Source: Flavobacterium sp. ACN2
GTDB lineage: Bacteria > Bacteroidota > Bacteroidia > Flavobacteriales > Flavobacteriaceae
Reading direction: 5' to 3'
Assembly (NCBI RefSeq): GCF_002303885.1
Contig: NZ_MRCM01000007.1
Coordinates: 124,001-188,000, forward strand
Length of the DNA: 64,000 nt
Both the position numbers and the translations under genes were made by a program. This document shows, piece by piece, positions 17,669 to 27,280 of this stretch. Each line of letters begins with the position of its first letter. Position 1 is the first letter of the stretch. The notes beneath the pieces were generated by a model. The model made no database searches and had not been told where the DNA came from. It saw only the letters and a list, made by a program, of their open reading frames with translations.

Positions 17669-17771
17669 AACTTAAATATACAATTTTATGTCACAAATTT
17701 ACAATTTTTTTTAAGGCTAACGGTGTTAATTTTGCCTCGTAGAAATCTATTCCTTTCTACAATAAATCAAA

Positions 17772-18938
17772 ATGAAAAAAAGTCTTATTGCGCTCTCTTT
17801 AGGAGGGTTAACTATTGGTATTACAGAATTTGTAATGATGGGATTGCTCCCAGATATTGCTTCAGATATGAAAGTTTCAATCCCAGTTGCCGGATATTTA
17901 ATTTCATCTTATGCACTTGGAGTTGTTATTGGAGCGCCTTTGTTAGTAATCGCAGGAAGAAATTATGCACCTAAAAAAATGCTTTTAATTTTAGCTTTAA
18001 TGTTGGCCGTTTTTAACGCATTGTCAATTATTGCTCCCGATTATAATATTTTATTTGCATCTAGATTTTTATCTGGATTGCCGCATGGAGCATTCTTTGG
18101 AGTGGGAGCGGTAGTCGCAAGCCGTTTGGCAGATAAAGGAAAAGAAGCGCAGGCAATCTCTATAATGTTTGCTGGTTTAACTATTGCCAACTTAATAGGT
18201 GTGCCAATTGGAACTTATATAGGTCATCATTTTATTTGGCGTTATACTTTCGTATTAATTGCTATTGTTGGATTATTGACTTTCTTGGCCATTTATCTAT
18301 GGATGCCAAATCTTGAAAAAGGAGAAAGTGTAAATATGAAAACACAACTTCAGTTCTTTAAGAAGACAGAAGCTTGGTTGATTATCGGAATTACCGCAAT
18401 TGGTTTTGGTGGGCTTTTTGCCTGGATCAGTTATATTGCTCCTTTATTAATTAATGTGTCTAAATTTTCACCAGAAGATGTTTCTTCTATCTTGATTTTA
18501 GCAGGACTAGGAATGGTAGTGGGGAATTTTGTTGGAGGTAAATTGGCAGATCGTTTTTCGCCAGCGCCAACGACATTAGCTTTATTATTAGTAATGTCTT
18601 TAGATTTAATTCTAGTTTACTTTTTCTCATTCAATCAATATGTATCGCTGTTTCTTACTTTTTTGACCGGAGCTATTTCATTCTCGGTTATTGCGCCAAT
18701 TCAAATGCTTATGATTCGTACAGCAAAAGGAGCAGAAATGATTGCTTCGGCATCACTTCAAGGGAGTTTTAATATTGGTAATGCTTTAGGTGCTTTCCTT
18801 GGCGGATTACCTTTGGCTGCGGGTTTCAGTTATTCGTCTCCAAACCTTATTGGAGTTGTGATGTCGGTAATCGGAATGATTATTACATTCATATTGATGA
18901 GGTTACATCAAAAACAAGTTCAGATGCAGCCTGCATAA
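17772..18938 (+). CDS. MFS transporter, AraJ/DHA1 type
   Basis: 388 residues with twelve predicted membrane helices. The opening ALSLGGLTIGITEFVMMGLL is close to the AraJ/YdhP group of drug:H+ antiporter-1 proteins, and motif ASRFLSGLPHGAFFGVGAVV is typical of that group. Such proteins export sugars or small toxic compounds; the substrate here cannot be told. Divergent AraC regulator upstream and a strong terminator downstream make it a single-gene unit. Confidence 0.9.
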   Translation: MKKSLIALSLGGLTIGITEFVMMGLLPDIASDMKVSIPVAGYLISSYALGVVIGAPLLVIAGRNYAPKKMLLILALMLAVFNALSIIAPDYNILFASRFLSGLPHGAFFGVGAVVASRLADKGKEAQAISIMFAGLTIANLIGVPIGTYIGHHFIWRYTFVLIAIVGLLTFLAIYLWMPNLEKGESVNMKTQLQFFKKTEAWLIIGITAIGFGGLFAWISYIAPLLINVSKFSPEDVSSILILAGLGMVVGNFVGGKLADRFSPAPTTLALLLVMSLDLILVYFFSFNQYVSLFLTFLTGAISFSVIAPIQMLMIRTAKGAEMIASASLQGSFNIGNALGAFLGGLPLAAGFSYSSPNLIGVVMSVIGMIITFILMRLHQKQVQMQPA

Positions 18939-18959
18939 ACTTTAATATATTATCTTTTT

Positions 18960-18991
18960 AAGCCCTTAACGTTTGTTTAAGGGCTTTTTTT
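18960..18991 (+). terminator. Intrinsic terminator after the MFS gene
   Basis: AAGCCCTTAA pairs with TTAAGGGCTT, followed by seven T residues, 22 nt after the stop codon. Confidence 0.9.
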
Positions 18992-19349
18992 GTGCTTTTA
19001 AAGAAGTAAACTTATAGTCAAAATTACTTTTTCCTTCAACTTGCCGACTTCATTTATAGGTAAAATCATTGTAAATTTTAAAATATAAATAAAATCTCTC
19101 TAATTTTTTTAGCTTGATTTTAACTTTTTAAGTGTAAAATTAACACCTAATAATTTCGTAATAGTTATTCATGTAATCGATTGTTTTTTTTATAAAAATC
19201 GAATCAAATGCGCGAATAATAAAAATATATTTAATATTTTATATCGAGATAAATTATATATGTCATAGAAAAAACCAATATATTTTTTAATATCTAATTT
19301 TTTTTATGAAATTTTTGGGAAATATTATTTTTCGTTTAAAAAAAATATC
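18992..19349. other. Long AT-rich upstream region of the SusC operon
   Basis: No open reading frame here looks real. The segment is very AT-rich. It holds one operator-like word, TGTAATCGATTG (19172-19183), about 180 bp before the main operator, which could allow looping by a tetrameric LacI-type repressor. Nothing else is seen. Confidence 0.5.
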
Positions 19350-19371
19350 TATGTTTGTGTAATCGATTACA
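19350..19371 (+). promoter_or_regulatory. SusC operon promoter -7 element abutting a LacI-type operator
   Basis: TATGTTTG (19350-19357) fits the TANNTTTG -7 consensus and is directly followed by the perfect 14-bp palindrome TGTAATCGATTACA (19358-19371). LacI-family operators are palindromes with a central CG, which fits. The transcription start would fall inside the palindrome, so a bound repressor would block initiation. Related words are at 19172-19183 and at 19391-19400 (AAATCGATTA). No LacI-type gene lies in the window. Confidence 0.7.
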
Positions 19372-19565
19372 ACTTTGTTTTTAATCTTCGAAATCGATTA
19401 AGTTATAGGATGGAAAACAGAGCAGGAATAAAGCTTTGGGGGAGGAGTAAATAAATTACTGTTAAATAAAAACCACAAATATTAACTATAAAATGAATTG
19501 AAAGTAACCACAAAAAACCACTTAAACCAAAAAGAAAAAACTTTTAATAACTTAAACAATCAACC

Positions 19566-22500
19566 ATGAACTTTAAAGAACTATTAAACAAAGGAGCAAA
19601 TTTTTGCTTTAAACTTGTTTTCTTACTGTGCTTATTGATCGGTAGTCAAGTACACGCGCAGGGCACAACGATAGAGGGAACCGTGAAGGATGCTGCGGGA
19701 CTTTCTCTTCCTGGGGTAAACGTCTTAGAAAAAGGAACTAAGAACGGAACTTCTACCGATTTTGACGGGCATTACAAAATAAAACTAACCAATCCGAAAG
19801 CAGTATTAAGTTTTTCTTTTATAGGATTCAAAAACATTGACATTTCTGCCGAGGGAAAAACGAAGGTTAACGCAACGATGTCTGAAGATTCTAACAACTT
19901 AAATGAAGTTGTTGTAATTGGATATGGAACTGCTAAGAAATCTGATTTAACTGGTGCAGTTTCTACTATTTCAGGTGCTGATTTGAAAAAAGTGCCGGTA
20001 GCCAATGTTGCTGAAGCTTTAACGGGTAGAATTGCCGGTGTGCAGGTAACTGCCGCAGAGGGTTCTCCAGATGCTGATATTAAAATTAGAGTTCGTGGAG
20101 GAGGTTCACTTACTCAAGACGCTTCGCCTTTAATTATTGTGGATGGATTTCCAATCAATAATATGAATGATATTTCTTCATCTGATATTGAAACAATGAC
20201 GGTTTTAAAAGATGCAGCTTCAACTGCAATCTACGGATCACGTGGTGCAAATGGGGTAATTCTTATTACAACAAAAAGCGGAAAAGATGGAAAAATGGCC
20301 GTAAACTTTAATATGTTTTACGGTATGAAAAAGATGGCGAATAAAATTGATGTTTTATCTCCAGAGGATTATACGAAATGGCAATATGAATATGCTTTGC
20401 TTTCGCAAAGTGGAACTAAAGTAGCTTCTAATCCAGATAGCTATACAAAGTATTTTGGAAATTGGCAAGATCACGATCTGTACCAAGGTCTTAAAGGTGA
20501 TGATTGGCAAGAGCAAATTTTTGGGCGCACAGGAGAAGTTCAAAGCCGTGATCTAGGAATTAGAGGCGGAACGGATAAACTTAATTATAATTTTAATTAT
20601 GCTCATTACGATGAAAAGGCGATTATGATTGGTTCAAACTACAAAAGAAATAACTTAGCATTAGCTTTAAAAAGTAAAATAAGTAATAAGATAGATGTTG
20701 GTTTTACTGTGCGTTATTCAGATACTGAAATTGATGGTGGTGGTGTAAATGAACAAAATGAGAAATCTTCATCAGATTCACGTATGCGTACTATTGTGGG
20801 TTATGCGCCACTTCCGGTTGCGGGGTTAACTTCAGAAGATGTTAATGGGGATGGGACAGATATGTTAATAAATCCTTTTACTTCTATTTCGGATAATAAT
20901 CGTCAGCAGTTTCGTAAAAACTTTAATATGTTAGGAAGTTTTGGATGGGAGATTGTAGATAATTTAAAATTGAAAGTAGATTTAGGTCTAGATAATTTTA
21001 ATAATCAGGATTATCGCTTTTATGGTCTTACTACTTATTATGTGGCTAATTCACCGCTGGCGACTTTACAGAATATGCCTGCAATGATTATGTCAGATAG
21101 TAAAGAGAGACGTTTCAGAAATGCTAATACGTTAAATTATGATTTCAAAAAAATAATGGGAGAAGATCATCATTTGACGGCTCTTGTTGGAGAAGAAAGC
21201 ATTAATTATACAACAAATACGCTTACATCGACAATACATGGATATCCTACTTTTTTTGATTTTGAAAAAGCAAAAACATTAACAACACAAGGAACTCCAC
21301 AATCAGTAGATAATTATTACAGCCCTGATGATAGATTATTATCTTTCTTCGGACGTGCAAATTACGATTACAAAAATCGTTATATTTTCACAGCGACATT
21401 TCGTGCAGATGGTTCTAGTAAATTCCAAGAGCAAAACCGTTGGGGATATTTTCCAGCATTTGCTGCAGGATGGAAACTTTCTGAAGAGAATTTCTTGAAA
21501 AATAAAAGCTGGTTAAGCCTTTTAAAATTAAGAGCAAGTTATGGTGAGGCAGGAAACAATAATATTCCTGTTGGACAGCAAGTACAAATTTTCCAATCTA
21601 CAGCAACTACATGGATTAACGGGGTTACTAGTGTTTGGGCACCTTCTAAAACAATGCCTAACCCAGATTTGAAATGGGAAACAACAGTGACTCAGAACTT
21701 TGGTTTAGATTTCGCGTTTTTCAAAAATCGCTTAAGTGGTAATTTTGATGTTTATAAAAATGTTACAAGTGACTTATTAATCAATTTTCCAGTTTCAGGA
21801 GTTGGATATGATTTCCAATATCGTAACATGGGAGAAACACAAAACACAGGTTTTGAAGCTACTATAAATGTTGTTGCGATTGAAAAAGCAAAATACGGAT
21901 TGAATTTTTCATTCAATATGGGAATAAACAAAAATCGTATTAACTCGTTAGGGGTTATGAGTGATTTTGGACAAGCAACAGGATGGGCTTCTTCACAAAT
22001 TGGAGATGATTATTTAGTGGCAGTGGGTTCTTCTTTAGGTAGTATGTATGGTTATAGAAATGATGGTAGATATGAAGTTTCAGACTTTGATTTTGTTGGA
22101 GGAAAATATGTTTTGAAAAGCGGAGTGGTTAATACTTCTACTTCTCTAGTAGGAGACGGAAGCAGTCTTAAGCCTGGAGATATGAAATTAAAAGACATTA
22201 ATGGAGATGGTAAAGTAGATGTAAACGATAAAACCGTTATTGGTAATGTTAATCCTAAAAGCACAGGAGGTTTTGTAATTAATGGAAATGCTTATGGTTT
22301 CGATTTAATGGCAGCTTTTAACTGGAGTATTGGTAATGAGGTATACAATGCCGATAAAATTGAATTTTCTACAGCTACAGCTTCAGGAAGATATAAAAAC
22401 TTAAATTCTACTATGGCTGATGGTCAAAGATGGACAAATTTAGATCCAGCAACAGGACAATTAGTAACAGATAATCCTGAAGCATTAGCAGCTCTTAATG

Positions 22501-22811
22501 CTAATACAACGATGTGGTCTCCTTATATGAGATCGGCTATTTTTACTGATTGGGCAGTTGAAGATGCATCTTTTTTAAGATTGAATACTTTGACATTAGG
22601 GTATACTACACCCGAAATGTTTACATCTAAACTAGGAATTTCAAAATTGAGATTTTATTTAACGGCTAGCAATGTTTTTGTTTGGACTGACTTTAGTGGT
22701 TCTGACCCTGAAGTTTCAACAAAAAGAAAAAATCCACTTACACCAGGGGTAGATTCAAGTCCTTATCCAAGAAGCAGACAGATGATTTTTGGAATGAATC
22801 TTAATTTCTAA
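19566..22811 (+). CDS. SusC/RagA-type TonB-linked outer membrane transporter
   Basis: 1081 residues, normal for SusC proteins. Signal peptide ends near HAQG (residue 32). A carboxypeptidase-regulatory-like domain follows (IEGTVKDAAGLSLPGVNVLE to about 118), then a TonB-box-like LNEVVVIGYGTAKKSDLTGA, plug domain with IRVRGGGSLTQDASPLIIVD, and a 22-stranded barrel ending in MIFGMNLNF. It imports oligosaccharides or peptides through the outer membrane with energy from TonB, in a complex with the SusD protein encoded 17 nt downstream. An about 190-nt leader separates the promoter from the ATG. The glycan is not identifiable from the sequence. Confidence 0.95.
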   Translation: MNFKELLNKGANFCFKLVFLLCLLIGSQVHAQGTTIEGTVKDAAGLSLPGVNVLEKGTKNGTSTDFDGHYKIKLTNPKAVLSFSFIGFKNIDISAEGKTKVNATMSEDSNNLNEVVVIGYGTAKKSDLTGAVSTISGADLKKVPVANVAEALTGRIAGVQVTAAEGSPDADIKIRVRGGGSLTQDASPLIIVDGFPINNMNDISSSDIETMTVLKDAASTAIYGSRGANGVILITTKSGKDGKMAVNFNMFYGMKKMANKIDVLSPEDYTKWQYEYALLSQSGTKVASNPDSYTKYFGNWQDHDLYQGLKGDDWQEQIFGRTGEVQSRDLGIRGGTDKLNYNFNYAHYDEKAIMIGSNYKRNNLALALKSKISNKIDVGFTVRYSDTEIDGGGVNEQNEKSSSDSRMRTIVGYAPLPVAGLTSEDVNGDGTDMLINPFTSISDNNRQQFRKNFNMLGSFGWEIVDNLKLKVDLGLDNFNNQDYRFYGLTTYYVANSPLATLQNMPAMIMSDSKERRFRNANTLNYDFKKIMGEDHHLTALVGEESINYTTNTLTSTIHGYPTFFDFEKAKTLTTQGTPQSVDNYYSPDDRLLSFFGRANYDYKNRYIFTATFRADGSSKFQEQNRWGYFPAFAAGWKLSEENFLKNKSWLSLLKLRASYGEAGNNNIPVGQQVQIFQSTATTWINGVTSVWAPSKTMPNPDLKWETTVTQNFGLDFAFFKNRLSGNFDVYKNVTSDLLINFPVSGVGYDFQYRNMGETQNTGFEATINVVAIEKAKYGLNFSFNMGINKNRINSLGVMSDFGQATGWASSQIGDDYLVAVGSSLGSMYGYRNDGRYEVSDFDFVGGKYVLKSGVVNTSTSLVGDGSSLKPGDMKLKDINGDGKVDVNDKTVIGNVNPKSTGGFVINGNAYGFDLMAAFNWSIGNEVYNADKIEFSTATASGRYKNLNSTMADGQRWTNLDPATGQLVTDNPEALAALNANTTMWSPYMRSAIFTDWAVEDASFLRLNTLTLGYTTPEMFTSKLGISKLRFYLTASNVFVWTDFSGSDPEVSTKRKNPLTPGVDSSPYPRSRQMIFGMNLNF

Positions 22812-22828
22812 TTTTAAACGATCACAAA

Positions 22829-24631
22829 ATGAAACATAAAATAATAATAGCGGGATTGATTATTGCGGCTTTATTTAGTTCTTGCCAGCAATTTGAAGAT
22901 GACTATTTAGAAACAGATGCAAAGTCAACATTAGAACCATCTTTGATATTTTCTGAAGTAGCACTTGCAAAAGGAGCTATTGATGGAATAAAAGTGCCAT
23001 TTGCAGAAACCAATTCTTATAGAGGAAGATTTTTACCATATTATGGATTAAATACAGATGTAGAATGGTACAATACTTCGCAAACAGCAGGAGATAAAGC
23101 AGATTTGTGTGTGTATGATGCGAAGCCAACTAATACGGAGATGAATACTACCAACAATGCTTATTCAATGATGTATTCAGGTATTGAGCGTGCGAATATC
23201 TGTATTAAAGGTCTACGTCAATATGGGAATCCTACACCAGGCTCAGAAATGGGACAACTACTAGGAGAAGCTTTAACATTAAGAGCAATCTATTATGCCG
23301 ATTTGCTTAAGTCTTGGGGTGATGTTCCAGCTCGTTTTGAGCCTATCACTACTGCGACATTATATTTGCCTAAAGCGAGTAGAGATGTTATTTACAAACA
23401 ATTAATTGCAGATTTAGGTGAGGCATCAACATTAGTGGCATGGCCTAACGAAACTTCTTATACAAGTACGGTAGAACATGTAAATAAAGCTTTTGTAAAA
23501 GCATTTAGAGCACGTTTGGCCTTGGCGGCAAGTGGTTATCAGCAATATCCTGATGGAGTAAGAAGAAGTAGCGATCCAGAACTTTCAGTTGCCAACATGT
23601 ATGCATTGGCATTAAAAGAATCTCGTGAGGTAATTCAAAGTGGTTCTGCTCGTTTAGAATCTACTTTTGAAGGATTATGGAGAAAATATAATGAAGAAAA
23701 TACTGCTGCAGGAGGAGAATCTCTTTGGGAACTTCCTTTCTCTGATGGGCGTGGTAGAATGTTATTCACTTTTGCAGTAAAACACACTGCAGCAGCTGAC
23801 CAATTTCAAGCTAATGGAGCTAACCGTGGAGGTGTAGCAGGACCATTGCCATTTGTTTTCTATGACTATGATCAAGCAGATACACGTAGAAATGTTACTT
23901 GTGTACCTTACAAATATGGTGCGGCAGTAAATGGTATTGCAAAACAAGAATTGGGTACTCTAGATACATGGTATTTTGGTAAATACCGTTACGAATGGAT
24001 GAAACGTTATGTAACTTCTACAAATGATGACGGGGTTAATAAAATGTACATGCGTTATGCTGAGGTACTTTTAATTGCTGCTGAAACAGCAAACGAATTA
24101 GAAGGCCCAAGTGCAGCAATGCCTTATTTGAAAGAAATTCGCAGAAGATCATTTTCTACAGCAGATCAACCGACTAAAGTTGAAACTTATGTAAATGGCT
24201 TAACGAGCAAAGAAGCAATGTTTAATGCTCTTGTTGAAGAAAATAAATATGAGTTTACAGGAGAGATGGAACGTAAACAAGCGCTTATCCGTTGGAACTT
24301 GCTTAAAGCAAACTTAGATAAAGCAAAACAAAAAATGGCAGAACTATCTACTCGTACAGGACAATATGCAGATGTGCCCGCTACTTTGTACTATAAATAT
24401 CAGTCAGATAATGTAAGTTTAGATATCTATGGACTTAATCGTGGAGAAACTACAAATCCAGGAGCATTGTATTCTTCTACTGCTTGGACATGGACAGGAA
24501 CTGCTGCAGATGCTAAGATAGCATCATTGTATAAAGCAGGAGTGAACCCTGATGAGAGACAATTCTGGCCAATATGGCAAGTATTTCTTGATGCAAGTAA
24601 TGGTCAGTTAAAAAATGATTACGGTTATTAA
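22829..24631 (+). CDS. SusD/RagB-type surface glycan-binding lipoprotein
   Basis: 600 residues, lipoprotein signal ending ALFSSC (Cys19). Helical TPR-like SusD fold: GEALTLRAIYYADLLKSWGDVPA is the classic SusD signature, and YMRYAEVLLIAAETANELEG with AMPYLKEIRRRSF marks the C-terminal half. It covers the SusC barrel as a lid and binds the substrate outside the cell. Cotranscribed with susC (17-nt gap) and with the surface lipoprotein downstream. Confidence 0.95.
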   Translation: MKHKIIIAGLIIAALFSSCQQFEDDYLETDAKSTLEPSLIFSEVALAKGAIDGIKVPFAETNSYRGRFLPYYGLNTDVEWYNTSQTAGDKADLCVYDAKPTNTEMNTTNNAYSMMYSGIERANICIKGLRQYGNPTPGSEMGQLLGEALTLRAIYYADLLKSWGDVPARFEPITTATLYLPKASRDVIYKQLIADLGEASTLVAWPNETSYTSTVEHVNKAFVKAFRARLALAASGYQQYPDGVRRSSDPELSVANMYALALKESREVIQSGSARLESTFEGLWRKYNEENTAAGGESLWELPFSDGRGRMLFTFAVKHTAAADQFQANGANRGGVAGPLPFVFYDYDQADTRRNVTCVPYKYGAAVNGIAKQELGTLDTWYFGKYRYEWMKRYVTSTNDDGVNKMYMRYAEVLLIAAETANELEGPSAAMPYLKEIRRRSFSTADQPTKVETYVNGLTSKEAMFNALVEENKYEFTGEMERKQALIRWNLLKANLDKAKQKMAELSTRTGQYADVPATLYYKYQSDNVSLDIYGLNRGETTNPGALYSSTAWTWTGTAADAKIASLYKAGVNPDERQFWPIWQVFLDASNGQLKNDYGY

Positions 24632-24668
24632 AATCTTTCAAAAAACTAATAATAAATTATAAGTTATT

Positions 24669-26240
24669 ATGATGAAAACAATAAATATATTTAAAGGATT
24701 AATAACCGTATTATTTCTTTCAGTTGCAGTTTCTAGCTGTGAAAGTTATAATGAAGCGTTATTAGACGGTATAGGAAATACAAGAGAATTTTCTCCCATC
24801 GGACTTAAAGCTACTATCAGAAACTCAACCACGGTTGAGTTAGATTGGACGGTTAAAGCAGATGAAAATGCAGATCATTATGTAGTTGAATTTAGTGCCG
24901 ATGATCCGAGCTTCGCTACAATTTATAAAACGATAAATGTTGCTCCTACAGAACTTCCTGTAAAAGTAGCATTAGAAGGAGAAACGGTTTATTCTATTAG
25001 AGTAAAAGCAGTTACTTCTGGCTTAGCAGATTCTAAATGGTCGGTTATAACAGCTACAACATTATCAGAGCAGATCATGTTCCCTGTTCAAGATGCAGAT
25101 ATTCAAGCAACTCAAGTTACATTGAGATGGACTCCAAATAGCGCTGTAACACAAATTACTGCTATGCCTGGAAATATTGCGCACACCATTACAGCAGCTG
25201 AAAAAACAGCTGGGGTAGCTACAATCACAGGCTTAACACCAGAAACTGCTTATACTGCAATTTTATTAAACGGAACAAAGAAAAGGGGTAATGCAACTTT
25301 TACTACGGGAATAGATATTGGAACAGGAATATTAGTTAAAGAGGGAGATAATTTCCTTCAGAAAATTATTGATGCGCCTTCTGGATCTGTTTTAGTTTTC
25401 ATGCCAGGAGATTATACAGCTCAAACGGGAACAATTGCAATAAATAAAACAATAACGTTAAGAGGTTTAAGACCAGAGAACAAACCAAAACTAAAAGTTA
25501 ATTTCACTTTGGCTAATAATCCGGCTAATTCAAGTGAAGTGGTTAACCTTTCTTTAATCGATTTAGACTTAAATGGAACTGGTACAACTGGAGGAGCAAT
25601 AACAATTGGTACAGCAGCTACTACAGGTTTAGGAGATGTTTTAATAAGCGGATGTTATGTTCATGATTATCCTTCTCAATTAATCTACGGAAATGCCTCA
25701 GCAAGATTGAAATCATTCTCTGTGGATAATAGTATTATTGAAAATGTAAACGTTAATGCTGGTGCTGATTTTATTGACTTCAGAACTACTTATGTGGCAA
25801 GTGTTTCTTTAACAAAAAGTACATTTGACACTTGTTCATCACGTGATTTCATCCGTTTAGATGCTGCTGCAGGATTAACAGGAACAGGATTAACTAGTAA
25901 TGTGCTAATCGATGGATGTACAATCTATGCACCTACATTACCGGCAGCAAGTAGAATTCTGTATATACGTTTTGTTTCTAATTTATCAACAGTACGTAAT
26001 ACATTATTAGCAGTTGGATCTGCAGTTTACACCAATTCTACAGCAACGGCTGTTCCAGGATTTGCAAATAATAATAATTTCAATTCGCCTAATTTACAGA
26101 TAACAACAGGTAACAATAGACCAGATGCTTCTGCAACTGTATTAGATCCTCAATTTACGAATGCAGTAAATGGCGATTTTACAGTTAAAAATCAAACATT
26201 AATTGATAGAAAAGTGGGAGATCCACGTTGGATAAAATAA
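24669..26240 (+). CDS. Surface lipoprotein with FN3-like and beta-helix domains (DUF4957/DUF5123-like)
   Basis: 523 residues with lipoprotein signal ending VAVSSC (Cys24; the second ATG at 24672 is equally possible). Residues about 45-210 contain two fibronectin-III-like modules (NSTTVELDWTVKADENADHY and ATQVTLRWTPNS). From about 225 a right-handed beta-helix follows (INKTITLRGLRPENKPKLKV, then ADFIDFRTTYVASVSLTKST), ending in FTVKNQTLIDRKVGDPRW, which is typical of DUF5123. Proteins of this layout occur third in several SusCD operons and probably bind the glycan. No catalytic residues are apparent. Confidence 0.85.
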   Translation: MMKTINIFKGLITVLFLSVAVSSCESYNEALLDGIGNTREFSPIGLKATIRNSTTVELDWTVKADENADHYVVEFSADDPSFATIYKTINVAPTELPVKVALEGETVYSIRVKAVTSGLADSKWSVITATTLSEQIMFPVQDADIQATQVTLRWTPNSAVTQITAMPGNIAHTITAAEKTAGVATITGLTPETAYTAILLNGTKKRGNATFTTGIDIGTGILVKEGDNFLQKIIDAPSGSVLVFMPGDYTAQTGTIAINKTITLRGLRPENKPKLKVNFTLANNPANSSEVVNLSLIDLDLNGTGTTGGAITIGTAATTGLGDVLISGCYVHDYPSQLIYGNASARLKSFSVDNSIIENVNVNAGADFIDFRTTYVASVSLTKSTFDTCSSRDFIRLDAAAGLTGTGLTSNVLIDGCTIYAPTLPAASRILYIRFVSNLSTVRNTLLAVGSAVYTNSTATAVPGFANNNNFNSPNLQITTGNNRPDASATVLDPQFTNAVNGDFTVKNQTLIDRKVGDPRWIK

Positions 26241-26263
26241 AAATCGTGGTTGATTAAATAGAG

Positions 26264-26301
26264 AAAGCGGGATACAATTTAGTTTGTAGTCCCGCTTTTT
26301 T
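26264..26301 (+). terminator. Terminator of the SusCD operon
   Basis: AAAGCGGGA and TCCCGCTTT form a stem with a longer imperfect loop and are followed by a T run. It lies 24 nt after the stop codon of the last gene. Confidence 0.85.
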
Positions 26302-26406
26302 AGTTTTCAGTCTCAGTTTTCAGTCACGGTTTTCAATCTCAGTTTTCAATCTCAGTTTTCAGTCACGGTTTTCAGTTACTGAAAACTGTGACTGCGACTG
26401 AAAACT
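26302..26406. repeat. Array of AGTTTTCAGTCTC-like short repeats with inverted end
   Basis: The word TTTTCAGT or TTTTCAAT recurs six times between 26303 and 26375 at irregular 11-16 nt steps, with TCTC or CACGG between copies. From 26376 the complement appears (CTGAAAACTGTGACTG, then ACTGAAAACT), so the segment can fold into a long hairpin. No coding potential. It lies between the SusCD terminator and the stop of the pentapeptide gene. Confidence 0.8.
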
Positions 26407-26411
26407 AAAAA

Positions 26412-26984
26412 TCATTCTATGGATAAATCAAATTTTTGAAGCAAACCCGCAAGTGCCGTATGGGAAACCTTTGTTCCTTTAATTTTATTTTCGGATGGAT
26501 CAAAAGCATAATTTTTGGAAGTTCTGAAATCGGTTTTCTCCAAAATGCTTTCCACAAAAGTGGCCCCCGAAAGATCACAGTTTTTAAAAACAGCCAAAGA
26601 TAAATCGGTATTAGAAAAATCAGTTTCTTTTAAAAGGCAATCTGTAAAATTGGTTTTCTTCAGTTTTTTATAAATGAAAGTAGAATAGTCTAAAACACAA
26701 TCTTGAAAATTCATCGAAAATAAAAAACTATTGCAAGCGCTAAAATCCAACCCCATTAATTTACAGCCTATAAAATTGATGTTTTTTAATCCCGTATTTC
26801 TCAAAGTAGCCAAAGAAAGATTGCAGTTTTTAAAAGTGCAATCTAGAAAGTCGTTATGACTTAAGTCACTTTTAGAAAAGTTGCAATTAATGAATTCGCA
26901 GTTTACAAATTCGACATGGGCTAAACTCTGATCCGAATAATCAATCGTTTCAAAAGTTCGGTTTTGGTATAATTTTGATTCCAT
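26412..26984 (-). CDS. Pentapeptide repeat protein
   Basis: 190 residues made almost wholly of pentapeptide repeats of the A(D/N)LXX type (CEFINCNFSKSDLSHNDFLD, CTFKNCNLSLATLRNTGLKN, and so on to TDFRTS). These fold as a square right-handed beta-helix. Some relatives of this length protect DNA gyrase from quinolones (Qnr group), but many have no known function. I cannot place it in either group. It is followed on the same strand (upstream) by the small gene at 27010. Confidence 0.88.
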   Translation of the reverse strand: MESKLYQNRTFETIDYSDQSLAHVEFVNCEFINCNFSKSDLSHNDFLDCTFKNCNLSLATLRNTGLKNINFIGCKLMGLDFSACNSFLFSMNFQDCVLDYSTFIYKKLKKTNFTDCLLKETDFSNTDLSLAVFKNCDLSGATFVESILEKTDFRTSKNYAFDPSENKIKGTKVSHTALAGLLQKFDLSIE

Positions 26985-27009
26985 ATAAATTTAAAAGGCT
27001 TGTAAAGTT

Positions 27010-27219
27010 TTATTCTAATTCGATACAATCGAAAATACTATTGTTTTGAAGTAATGCGGTTACATTCAGCTCGCTGTCAACTCTCAGAATGTTGTCGCAA
27101 TCTTCAAGGTCAAAATTCCACAAAGAATTAGGCAATAATTCATTTAGGAGTACAGAGGCCGATTCAAATTTGGATGGGCTGTCAACAGAAGTTTTAAAAA
27201 CATAAATCATAATTTGCAT
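27010..27219 (-). CDS. Small HMA-like fold protein without CxxC
   Basis: 69 residues (66 if the second ATG at 27210 is used). The pattern strand (MIYVFKTSV), helix, two strands (WNFDLEDCDNILRVDSE), helix and strand fits a ferredoxin-like fold of the heavy-metal-associated type. The metal-binding CxxC is absent. It resembles the small protein at 39973-40188: both have KT(S/N)V near the start and NFD followed by NIL(R/K) in the middle. Conserved small proteins with FDLEDCDNILR are common in Flavobacteriia; the function is unknown. The gene lies 25 nt upstream of the pentapeptide gene, probably in one operon. Confidence 0.72.
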   Translation of the reverse strand: MQIMIYVFKTSVDSPSKFESASVLLNELLPNSLWNFDLEDCDNILRVDSELNVTALLQNNSIFDCIELE

Positions 27220-27280
27220 TTTTGAGGAAGCAAATTTCTGAAAAACACCCGCATATTTGTTAGGATTCTATAATCAATAA

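Noticed and set aside
26302..26406. CRISPR array
   Set aside because: The units are about 11-16 nt with no unique spacers of regular length, and no cas genes are nearby.
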